Positions 1-6,501 of a DNA stretch of 7,264 bases are shown here, one piece after another; within the stretch, counting starts at the first letter, position 1; each line of letters starts with the position of its first letter. The position numbers and the translations under genes are program-made. The notes under the pieces are model-generated. The model made no database searches and had not been told where the DNA came from. It was given only the letters and a program-made list of their open reading frames with translations. Source of the stretch: Clostridia bacterium (GTDB lineage Bacteria > Bacillota_A > Clostridia > Oscillospirales > CAG-272); NCBI GenBank assembly GCA_017529175.1, contig JAFXNX010000145.1:1-7264 (forward strand). Reading direction: 5' to 3'.

Positions 1-1165
1 AAGCGCGGTAAACGTACCACCCCGTAAACGTATGAGCGCTGTATGTATACGGACACTGAGGCATCTTGAAACTTTTGTTTCTTTCCGCTCTGAACGTGAT
101 CGTTTTTCCGGTCGAGTCGCCTGCGTTCAAATTAAAGGTACTGAGCGTTGCATTTATCGCATTCCATTTAGTCGTCAGCAAGCTGATCGTATATCGCCCG
201 GTGATACAGTCCGGATTCATCCCGTAGTCTTTTTGCAGCTTGCCTACGGAATTCTTCGTATCGAGATCGTAAACGCCGGTCATAGGAGTACTGTATCCGA
301 GTTTGTTAAGTACCGCCTGCACCCACGCAACGTCAGCTCCGGAAGTTTTAGAAAATCCCGTATTGTATTCCAGAGTCCTGGTCGGTACAGGATACAGATC
401 CGGATCCGCGCTCGTGTAAGGATAGATGTCACGGCTGATATTCATGTAATCATAATAACAGAAGTTAAGGTCGACGAATTTTGACGCGATCCCTAATGCT
501 TTGCCGTCTCCACCGTTTGAAAACTGCCACATATGAGCAGGAGGGTTGGATACGTACGGATCCTGACTGTTGTGATTAAACGTCGACGAGTCGTTATCCG
601 GAGCATAGCACGTCCATTTCGCGTACCAGTGATCATAATTTGCGAGTCTTGACGGCTCCATATACGCGCTCTCGTAATACTGGGTAGTATATATTCCCGC
701 TGTATAACCCGCCTTCTTGAACTCCTCCAGCTCTATTATCATAAGATCGGTCAGCGTCTTTTTACCGAGCTTTTGCAAAGAGGAATCTTCGACGTCAAGA
801 AACAGCGGGAACGTGAGCTTCTTTTTGCCGAGGACGTCGAGGACCGACTTTGCTTCCGCTCTCGCTTCCGCGGCGGTTTCAGCATACATATATACGTAAG
901 ACCCGACGGGGATCCCTTTTGCCGTAGCTCCACTGTAATACTCGTCGAATCTGGTGTCCTTGCGGTATGCGAAACATCTGATTATCGCAAAATCAACTCC
1001 GCCGTTCTTCACCTTTTCCCAGTTGATGCTTCCCTGCCAGCTCGACACGTCGATACCTTTGTACGGCGTCGAGGCAGCACGGGATACGAACGGTGTCATT
1101 ACAGGAATAATTCCTGAAAATATGATGAGCACCAAAACGATAGAGATTATACGCCGCAATTTCAT
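1..1165 (-). CDS. Secreted GH25 lysozyme with peptidoglycan-binding and InlB-type repeat domains (partial, C-terminus beyond left edge)
   Basis: Reading down from ATG 1163-1165, 388 codons are open to the left edge with no stop, so the C-terminus is missing. Residues 1-31 form a Sec signal peptide: MKLRR, a hydrophobic stretch 6-27, then a likely cleavage at SRA-AS (28-32). Residues 35-245 are a GH25 N-acetylmuramidase fold. It opens with GIDVSSWQG (37-45), has the catalytic DxE motif FLDVED (D124, E126), and ends with MWQF (212-215) and VDLNFC (231-236). Residues about 265-333 match PG_binding_1 (VQAVLNKLGY 282-291, then GVYD and a KLQKDYG). From about 354 the pattern ITFRAERN...HTFTGWYV matches the start of an InlB B-repeat (Listeria-Bacteroides repeat), so more cell-surface repeats probably follow. 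The expected role is cleavage of beta-1,4 bonds between MurNAc and GlcNAc outside the cell, in wall remodelling or against other bacteria. An AGGAAAAG ribosome site sits 6 bases upstream of the ATG. The family call is firm; the biological role is open. Confidence 0.93.
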   Translation of the reverse strand, partial: MKLRRIISIVLVLIIFSGIIPVMTPFVSRAASTPYKGIDVSSWQGSINWEKVKNGGVDFAIIRCFAYRKDTRFDEYYSGATAKGIPVGSYVYMYAETAAEARAEAKSVLDVLGKKKLTFPLFLDVEDSSLQKLGKKTLTDLMIIELEEFKKAGYTAGIYTTQYYESAYMEPSRLANYDHWYAKWTCYAPDNDSSTFNHNSQDPYVSNPPAHMWQFSNGGDGKALGIASKFVDLNFCYYDYMNISRDIYPYTSADPDLYPVPTRTLEYNTGFSKTSGADVAWVQAVLNKLGYSTPMTGVYDLDTKNSVGKLQKDYGMNPDCITGRYTISLLTTKWNAINATLSTFNLNAGDSTGKTITFRAERNKSFKMPQCPYTYSAHTFTGWYVYRA

Positions 1166-1215
1166 TTCTTCTTTTCCTGTTTGATCCGTCTATGTATTTT
1201 TTTATAGCTGAAACC

Positions 1216-1244
1216 ATTTTAACACAGTATGGCGCGCAGGTCAA
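1216..1244 (-). promoter_or_regulatory. Sigma-A-type promoter of the lysozyme gene, with extended -10
   Basis: On the minus strand, TTGACC (1239-1244) is followed by a 17-base spacer and TAAAAT (1216-1221). TGT lies immediately before the -10, giving the extended -10 TGn form. Transcription should begin near 1209, leaving a leader of about 44 bases before the ATG at 1165. The promoter lies downstream of the ABC operon terminator at 1281-1323, so the lysozyme is probably transcribed independently. Assigned from consensus only. Confidence 0.72.
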
Positions 1245-1280
1245 TACTGCGAAATGTATTAAATATTTCCACTTCCGGAA

Positions 1281-1323
1281 GAAAAAGGGACCGGCGTCAG
1301 GTAAACCTGACGCCGGTCCCTTT
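1281..1323 (-). terminator. Intrinsic terminator of the ABC transporter operon
   Basis: The arms at 1284-1302 and 1305-1323 are perfectly complementary: AAAGGGACCGGCGTCAGGT pairs with its reverse complement. The effective loop is about 4 bases because the innermost pairs cannot close. On the minus strand the GC-rich stem runs into TTTTT (1282-1286), part of which is the stem's own base. It begins 16 bases after the ATPase stop codon, as expected for the end of that operon. The plus strand also has only a TTT end, so termination is mainly leftward. Confidence 0.9.
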
Positions 1324-1338
1324 GTATCAACACATTTA

Positions 1339-2061
1339 TCAATATGTATCAATTGTCTTCTTGTTGCCCTTTATGTAGTCGCGTTCAAGTGTCAGTTCGC
1401 CGTTTTCCATTCTGAAGATACGGTCCGCCTGGTCTGCGATAGCAAGGTCGTGCGTTACCATGACAAGCGTCTGACCGAGCTCGGCTCTGATCCTGAAGAG
1501 AAGCTCGAGAACTTCGTCCGCGTTTGCGCGGTCGAGGTTACCTGTCGGCTCGTCTGCGAAGAGGATCTGCGGATTGTTTATCAGCGCGCGGGCAATAGCG
1601 ACTCTCTGCGCCTGACCGCCGGAAAGCTCGGACGGAAGGTGATGAAGTCTGTCCGTAAGGTTGAGGGATTCGACGAGTTTACGAAGGCTCTCCTGATAAC
1701 TCATATCCGGCTTGTTGCACATTACCGTCGGAAGAAGAATGTTCTCAAGAGCGGTGAACTGAGGAACGAGATTGTGCCTCTGATAGATGAAGCCCATCTT
1801 CTCTCCTCTGAAGCGTCCGAGCTCGTCGGCTCCGAGCTTCGTGATGTCAGTTCCGTCGATATATACGTGACCGGCTTTAGGTCTGTCAAGACCGGCGCAT
1901 ATATGAAGGAACGTCGACTTACCGGAACCGGACGTTCCGATGATGGCAACGAATTCACCCTTTTCGACCTTTATATTGACACGGTTTACCGCAGTAATGA
2001 CGGAGTCATACTGCTTATACGTTTTTATTAGACTCTCGGTCTGAAGCATATATTCACTCAT
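1339..2061 (-). CDS. ABC transporter ATP-binding protein, MacB/LolD/FtsE type
   Basis: This 240-residue cytoplasmic nucleotide-binding subunit has every ABC motif intact: Walker A GTSGSGKST (42-50), Q-loop Q94 in FIYQRHNLVP (91-100), signature LSGGQ (146-150), Walker B ILFADE with catalytic E171, D-loop GNLD (174-177) and switch H204 in VTHD. The TALENILLP stretch after the Q-loop and the LSGGQxQRVAIARAL block are typical of the MacB/LolD/FtsE subfamily, which works with FtsX-fold permeases. In that family ATP hydrolysis drives conformational change in the permease and periplasmic or extracellular work, rather than classic import. The ATG at 2061 follows AAGGAAG with about 7 bases of spacing. 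It is the second gene of the operon, 44 bases after the permease stop, and a strong terminator follows. It is complete, at normal family length, and should power the neighbouring permease. The substrate cannot be told from this subunit. Confidence 0.95.
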   Translation of the reverse strand: MSEYMLQTESLIKTYKQYDSVITAVNRVNIKVEKGEFVAIIGTSGSGKSTFLHICAGLDRPKAGHVYIDGTDITKLGADELGRFRGEKMGFIYQRHNLVPQFTALENILLPTVMCNKPDMSYQESLRKLVESLNLTDRLHHLPSELSGGQAQRVAIARALINNPQILFADEPTGNLDRANADEVLELLFRIRAELGQTLVMVTHDLAIADQADRIFRMENGELTLERDYIKGNKKTIDTY

Positions 2062-2105
2062 GATATTTCTTCCTTTTCAATATTTATTTTATTTGGCACG
2101 AGGGT

Positions 2106-4847
2106 TTATTCGTCGTCCTTAAGACCGCTTCCGCCGTTTTCAAGCGAGAAGCGATTCTTGAAGTAGCTTCTGTACGGAACGTAAGTTGAGAAGAATCCGC
2201 AGGCGACGGAAACGACGGCGCTGATAACGAGCGCGTACCACGGCAGGTAGAACGTGAATCTGATCGTTTCCTTGTTGATGCTCGGGAGGATAACGTTGAC
2301 GAAGTAGTAAACCACATAGCTTGCGATATAGCTGAGCAGAATACTTACAACGAGCGACATGATCGCCATGCTGATACCGCCGAGCAGATAGATCTTCCTG
2401 ATATCGGATTTCTTCGCGCCCATCGACTGAATGATATTGAACTCTTTTTCTCTCTTCTTATAGTAGAGTATCTGATTGAAGAACCAGATCAGAGGAGAGA
2501 TCGTGAGGATAAGGATCGAAATCACGATGTAGAGGGTCGACGTGTGTTTGTCCGCGTCAATGCTCTGAAGAGCCGCGCGTCTCGTGCTGAGAACGGTGAC
2601 CGGTCCGACGGATTCAAATCCGTACTCTTTTATCTCGTCCATAATCTCGATAGTTCTTTCGTTCGAAATATCGGGATCGGTATAGATGTTGAGTGTGACC
2701 GCGTTCGGATTGATGCCCGTCACCTTTTTGTACTGATCTCCGAGAACGTAGACCGGAAGATCGTCGCACGGGATATCATGGATGACGGCGGCTACCGTGA
2801 ACTCTGTATATTCAAACTTGAAATACTGGAGCTGCTGTTTGAGAAGCGAACGGCCGGATACGTTGCTGTCAACGTTCTTGTACTGGGATACCTTCGTTGC
2901 GATCATTATCGTATCGCCCGGCTGAAGATCGAACTTCTTCATATTCGAGATCGAGTCGCCGACTATACAATAGTTCTTATCGGTCTTAAGAACGTCCTGA
3001 AGGTTTCCGTCGTAGTGATATCCGGAATCGTCAAAGAATTTGATCTGCTCCCAGTCGGTAGCTTTATAGATCACTTCATTGACCGCTTTATACCCTTCCT
3101 TTTCCGTACTGTTGAGGAAGTTCGTTAAGAAGACCGCTCTGTTGGAAGGGATCAGCGTGTGCGATGATATGTATTCGGCTTTCGTCATCGGGCTCGAGAA
3201 GTTCTCGATCACGGTGACGTTGCCTTCGTTGTCCGTGGTGGAATTACCGCGCGACTCGCCGTACTGTTCGATCTTTGTGATCTCAGGTATCCTGTCGAGT
3301 CCGAGATCCGACGCGCTTACCGCAGGAAGATCGGTTTCTCCCTGAGTATAAGTCTTGACGCCGGACGCGTCTCCTTTCGCGCCGGGGTTGTAGCACTTGC
3401 CGGTCTCCGAAAGGGACACTACGTACTGCGGCTTCGAATATTCGATCGACGTATCGTATACCTTACCCATGTAAAGACCTACGATAAACAGCGCGCAGAA
3501 CGCGATAGCGGATGTGAGAAGCTGGATATTATACTTTCTGAAACGCCATATCGAATAAAGTTCGTACTGCTTCGGGAATTTCTTTCCGAGAAGATTGAAC
3601 GAGCGTCTCGGAGATGATACGTAGTTCGAGTTGTCGTCCGTCCTGATGAGGCTCATAGGCGACTGGAGCGACATGATCTTCATAGGAGATATGACGGATA
3701 CCATAACTACGAGCAGGCTGAACAATCCGACGAGCAGCCACTTTGCCGGCAGGAAGAACGTAAATGCGAATCCCGATGCTTTATAGATGAAGAATACGGT
3801 GAGCGTCGAGGAGATCATAGCGGGGATGAACGTTACGAGGGAGATAAGGAACAGTTCCCAGAACGCCGTTCCGAACAGCATGGTGAAGTCCGCGCCGCAG
3901 GTCATATAGATACCGTACGTGAATTTATACTGGTTGATCCTGATCTTGTAAAGGGAGATCATTAAGAATACCGATACCGCGAAGAGCGCCAGCGTTATGA
4001 TGAAGAATCCCTGTTGATCCGACTGCCAGCAGTTCACGAACATATAGACCAAAGAAGCCGCGGTGACGACCCATCTGAACACCTTTCCGAAGGTGCGTTC
4101 CGCTTCCTTCGGTTTGACGACTCTAAAAATGAACCATACCGCGCAGAACGCGAACAGGATGATGCTGAGTGTCAGCGTCGGGATCTCAAGGAACTTTGAC
4201 TGCGTCGTCGACTTTATCTCAAGCATGAACAGCTCGGAGACCACCGGAGGCGTCAGATTACCGAACGCGGGAAGGATCGGATCGTTCTTTTTGTCACCGT
4301 CCACGTACTTCGTCATGAACTCTTCATACGCGGTCGCCGCTTCCTCGGGGCTGAAATCGGTGAAGTCAACGTATACGTCGTAACGGTTGTACTCGTTGCC
4401 GGCGTCCGATTTATAAGTATGTACTATCGGCTCGCCCTCTTCCTCGTTCGTCAGGTACTTGGACTGGCGGGCTGCGTAGTAAACCTTTTCGTTATTATAA
4501 TTTACGACGATATTGTGCTGATACTCGTTGAGGTTGTACAGCGCGAGATCGTACTTGAAATCGCCGTAATAATACTCTTCTTCGATGTGCTGCTGTTCGA
4601 CGACGTCGTTATTGCTCGTCGAGATCGCCATGATACCGTAAAACATCTGAACGATGAAAATGGCAGCGAAGAAACAAACGTATTGCTTAAAATTGAAGAA
4701 TACGCTTTTCCATGCGATCTTGATGTTTCTTGATAGATACTCCCATAAAGCTTCCAAAACTCGTTTACTCGGTACCGTGAAACGGCAGTACCTTCCTCCG
4801 TGAAAGAATTTTCCAGACGCAGAGTTCGTCATGACACACTTCGCCAT
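2106..4847 (-). CDS. Large FtsX-superfamily ABC transporter permease with two extracellular domains
   Basis: This 913-residue integral membrane protein is the partner of the downstream ATPase. Hydrophobic segments lie near residues 57-76, 224-243, 257-274, 281-300, 326-358 (one or two), 370-391, 441-461, 772-793, 820-849 and 867-889, so about 10-11 helices. Polar stretches 77-222 and 462-770 are probably extracellular. The last three helices form a C-terminal FtsX domain. Its cytoplasmic coupling element KREKEFNIIQSMGAKKSDIRK (798-818) resembles the RExGxLRAxGAS motif of MacB and FtsX permeases. A related first FtsX unit spans about 305-400 (YGIYMTCGAD...). The general layout recalls BceB/MacB-type exporters and antimicrobial-peptide resistance permeases, but no sensor kinase or cargo gene is visible, so the substrate is unknown. 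The start is uncertain. ATG 4847 is the first in-frame start but has no ribosome site and only about a 6-base leader. Residues 1-35 look non-coding, and recognisable sequence begins at EYLSRNIKIAWKSVF (36-50). Confidence 0.9.
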   Translation of the reverse strand: MAKCVMTNSASGKFFHGGRYCRFTVPSKRVLEALWEYLSRNIKIAWKSVFFNFKQYVCFFAAIFIVQMFYGIMAISTSNNDVVEQQHIEEEYYYGDFKYDLALYNLNEYQHNIVVNYNNEKVYYAARQSKYLTNEEEGEPIVHTYKSDAGNEYNRYDVYVDFTDFSPEEAATAYEEFMTKYVDGDKKNDPILPAFGNLTPPVVSELFMLEIKSTTQSKFLEIPTLTLSIILFAFCAVWFIFRVVKPKEAERTFGKVFRWVVTAASLVYMFVNCWQSDQQGFFIITLALFAVSVFLMISLYKIRINQYKFTYGIYMTCGADFTMLFGTAFWELFLISLVTFIPAMISSTLTVFFIYKASGFAFTFFLPAKWLLVGLFSLLVVMVSVISPMKIMSLQSPMSLIRTDDNSNYVSSPRRSFNLLGKKFPKQYELYSIWRFRKYNIQLLTSAIAFCALFIVGLYMGKVYDTSIEYSKPQYVVSLSETGKCYNPGAKGDASGVKTYTQGETDLPAVSASDLGLDRIPEITKIEQYGESRGNSTTDNEGNVTVIENFSSPMTKAEYISSHTLIPSNRAVFLTNFLNSTEKEGYKAVNEVIYKATDWEQIKFFDDSGYHYDGNLQDVLKTDKNYCIVGDSISNMKKFDLQPGDTIMIATKVSQYKNVDSNVSGRSLLKQQLQYFKFEYTEFTVAAVIHDIPCDDLPVYVLGDQYKKVTGINPNAVTLNIYTDPDISNERTIEIMDEIKEYGFESVGPVTVLSTRRAALQSIDADKHTSTLYIVISILILTISPLIWFFNQILYYKKREKEFNIIQSMGAKKSDIRKIYLLGGISMAIMSLVVSILLSYIASYVVYYFVNVILPSINKETIRFTFYLPWYALVISAVVSVACGFFSTYVPYRSYFKNRFSLENGGSGLKDDE
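4771..4792 (-). other. Possible RNA hairpin near the 5' end of the permease transcript
   Basis: On the minus strand GGTA-CTG-CCGT-TTC-ACGG-TACC can fold into two stacked 4-bp helices with a 3-base bulge and a 3-base loop. It directly follows and slightly overlaps the Shine-Dalgarno-like GGAGGAAGG at 4791-4799. If translation really starts further in than ATG 4847, this would be leader RNA that could affect initiation. If ATG 4847 is the start, it is simply within the coding sequence. Seen by eye only; the energy is not calculated. Confidence 0.3.
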
Positions 4848-4859
4848 TTAACTTATTAT

Positions 4860-4888
4860 ATTATATATTGATTTATCTCCATTGTCAA
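4860..4888 (-). promoter_or_regulatory. Perfect-consensus sigma-A promoter of the ABC operon
   Basis: The minus strand shows TTGACA (4883-4888), a 17-base spacer and TATAAT (4860-4865), an exact match to the housekeeping consensus. A second overlapping TATAAT at 4855-4860 has no suitably spaced -35. Transcription should start near 4853, only about 6 bases before the first in-frame ATG at 4847. A promoter this strong is usually either constitutive or controlled by a repressor; no clear operator overlaps it. Confidence 0.85.
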
Positions 4889-4962
4889 TAGAGAAAACGT
4901 CAATTTTACATATATAAACGAGGTTTTGCGCGCAATATATAGTGATTTTTCATATCAAACTA

Positions 4963-4991
4963 TTGACTGATAAACCATTTTGAGTTAGAAT
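4963..4991 (+). promoter_or_regulatory. Sigma-A-type promoter of the AI-2E-family gene
   Basis: TTGACT (4963-4968) and TAGAAT (4986-4991) are separated by exactly 17 bases. Transcription should begin near 4998, leaving a leader of about 27 bases before GTG 5025. It is divergent from the ABC operon promoter; the two -35 boxes are about 74 bases apart. The AT-rich bases between them (4889-4962) hold no gene. Confidence 0.7.
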
Positions 4992-5024
4992 AATTACATA
5001 AACACTGTAAAGGCAGGTGAGACG

Positions 5025-6401
5025 GTGAAATTCAAAAAAAGCGAAAAGTACGCCTCCATTTCGGTCTACGCCATAATCACGGTTCTTGTATCGGCGTGTA
5101 TCGCGCTCGTATTCTTCAAATTCGACGTGATCAAGACGTTGTTCTCAACGCTGACGAGCGCGCTCGCTCCCATCACCTACGGTTTTGTGATCGCTTATCT
5201 TTGCAACCCTCTCGTCAGACTTTTCGAGAACAAAGTCTTTAAATTCAAGAATTCAAAGAAAGAGCGGTCAAAGCTGAAACGCGGGCTGTCGATCGTCGTC
5301 ACGTTCCTGATCGTCTTCGCGCTGATCGCGGCGTTCTTCGTACTTTTGATACCTCAGATAGGAGAAAGCTACGATACCCTGACGACGAATATGACCGGTT
5401 ATATTTCCAAGGCTCAGGATTATATCACAGAAAAGGGCGTTGAACTCAGAGCATTTTTGGATAAGCACGAAATGCTCGCTAAAATCATAGACATCGACAA
5501 GATCTCAGAAGACGTAAACGGTTTTCTCTCGAGTTTTCCCGAATATATCAAAACTGCCGCAAACTATCTTTTGAACGCCATACTCAATCTGATAACAGAG
5601 CTCAAGAATCTTTTGATCGGTCTCATCATTTCAATATATATGCTCTTCTCGAAAGAAAAGCTCTGCGCTCAGCTCAAGAAGCTGACGGCGTCGGTAACGA
5701 GCCGCAAAACGTACCTGAATATCGTAAGTCTGATGAGATATACCGACCGCGCATTCGGCGGATTCATCACCGGCAAAATACTTGATTCGATCATAATAGG
5801 TCTCGTCTGCTTCATCGTTTTCGGCATTCTCGGACTCAATTACTATCCCCTTATAGCTGTAGTGATAGCCATTACAAACATCATACCGATCTTCGGTCCC
5901 TTCATCGGCGGCGGGATCGTAGCTCTGATACTCCTGATAGTTCAGCCTTCAAAACTCCTGCTCTTCATCATAGTAGACATAATAATCCAGCAGGTCGACG
6001 GCAACATAATCGGCCCGAAGGTCCTCGGGGAATCGATCGGTCTTTCCGGAATGTGGGTAATGATCGCGATCACTGTCGCGGGCAGTCTGTTCGGACTTCC
6101 CGGAATGCTTCTCGGAGTCCCCACGTTTGCCGTAATATACTCTCTGCTCGGCGAGCTCAGCGCCAACAGACTCAAGAAAAAGAACGCCCCGTGCCGTACC
6201 GACTCGTACACGAACGACCCTCCCGAAAAGGATTATCTGCACTCTGATATTTTCATAAGACGCGACGAGGAGATACCGGAGAATATGGGATATCCCGACG
6301 AGACGCTTCCGGAACCCGCAAAACCTAAAAAGTCAATGTGGAAAAAAGTCGAAGAAAAAGCTGTGAAAAGCGCAAAATCCAAAAAGAACAAGAATAAATA
6401 A
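5025..6401 (+). CDS. AI-2E transporter family membrane protein (YtvI/PerM-like)
   Basis: This 458-residue polytopic membrane protein belongs to the AI-2E transporter (UPF0118) family. Hydrophobic segments lie near residues 11-31, 42-63, 86-109, 183-208, 249-271, 274-304, 308-322 and 341-376, giving the usual seven to eight helices. Residues 110-182 form the family's soluble domain between helices. Family hallmarks are FITGKILDSIIIGL (247-260), ITNIIPIFGPFIGG (283-296) and QVDGNIIGPKVLG (323-335). The tail from about 382 is polar, with an acidic-proline stretch and a lysine-rich end, and is probably a disordered cytoplasmic extension. Members include exporters of the signal AI-2 (TqsA) and Na+/H+ antiporters, so the substrate cannot be assigned. 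The start is GTG 5025, chosen because AGGTGA (5015-5020) matches the 16S rRNA 3' end four bases upstream. It has its own promoter and a downstream terminator, so it is probably a single-gene unit. Confidence 0.93.
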   Translation: MKFKKSEKYASISVYAIITVLVSACIALVFFKFDVIKTLFSTLTSALAPITYGFVIAYLCNPLVRLFENKVFKFKNSKKERSKLKRGLSIVVTFLIVFALIAAFFVLLIPQIGESYDTLTTNMTGYISKAQDYITEKGVELRAFLDKHEMLAKIIDIDKISEDVNGFLSSFPEYIKTAANYLLNAILNLITELKNLLIGLIISIYMLFSKEKLCAQLKKLTASVTSRKTYLNIVSLMRYTDRAFGGFITGKILDSIIIGLVCFIVFGILGLNYYPLIAVVIAITNIIPIFGPFIGGGIVALILLIVQPSKLLLFIIVDIIIQQVDGNIIGPKVLGESIGLSGMWVMIAITVAGSLFGLPGMLLGVPTFAVIYSLLGELSANRLKKKNAPCRTDSYTNDPPEKDYLHSDIFIRRDEEIPENMGYPDETLPEPAKPKKSMWKKVEEKAVKSAKSKKNKNK

Positions 6402-6445
6402 ACGCTGACCCCAAAGCGAATTGAGCGAGCCTTGAGGGTCAATAG

Positions 6446-6490
6446 AATCACGGCGGGAGCTGAAATATCAGCTCCCGCCGTGATTTTTAT
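6446..6490 (+). terminator. Intrinsic terminator between convergent AI-2E-family and tsf genes
   Basis: The 18-base arms 6446-6463 and 6468-6485 pair perfectly (AATCACGGCGGGAGCTGA with its complement) around the loop AATA. On the plus strand the stem ends in ATTTTTATTATT, a good U-tract, so it ends the AI-2E-family transcript 44 bases after its stop. On the minus strand it begins 16 bases after the tsf stop and runs into GATTCTATTG, a weaker U-tract. It may serve both genes, as is common between convergent units. Confidence 0.9.
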
Positions 6491-6501
6491 TATTCAGTTG
6501 A

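Noticed and set aside
32..484. Plus-strand open frame of 150 codons at the left edge
   Set aside because: It is antisense to the lysozyme reading frame, whose domains (PG_binding_1 and InlB repeat) are clear on the minus strand.
993..1352. Minus-strand open frame of 119 codons spanning the lysozyme 5' end and the terminator
   Set aside because: It begins within the ATPase 3' end, crosses the terminator hairpin and the lysozyme promoter, and lies out of frame with the lysozyme. Sequence is not protein-like.
1192..2031. Plus-strand open frame of 279 codons across the ABC ATPase gene
   Set aside because: It is the antisense shadow of a complete ABC ATPase with every motif, and it reads through the terminator hairpin. 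No ribosome site or recognisable domain.
2544..3128. Plus-strand open frame of 194 codons inside the permease gene
   Set aside because: Antisense to the large extracellular domain of the permease; arginine-rich, low-quality translation with no domain.
4889..4962. Possible riboswitch or small RNA gene in the divergent region
   Set aside because: AT-rich with one short palindrome; no conserved core, no long stem and no terminator.
6406..6441. Inverted repeat TGACCC...GGGTCA after the AI-2E-family stop codon
   Set aside because: Only 6 perfect bases (9 of 11 with mismatches), a 24-base gap and no U-tract. The strong hairpin just downstream explains termination better.
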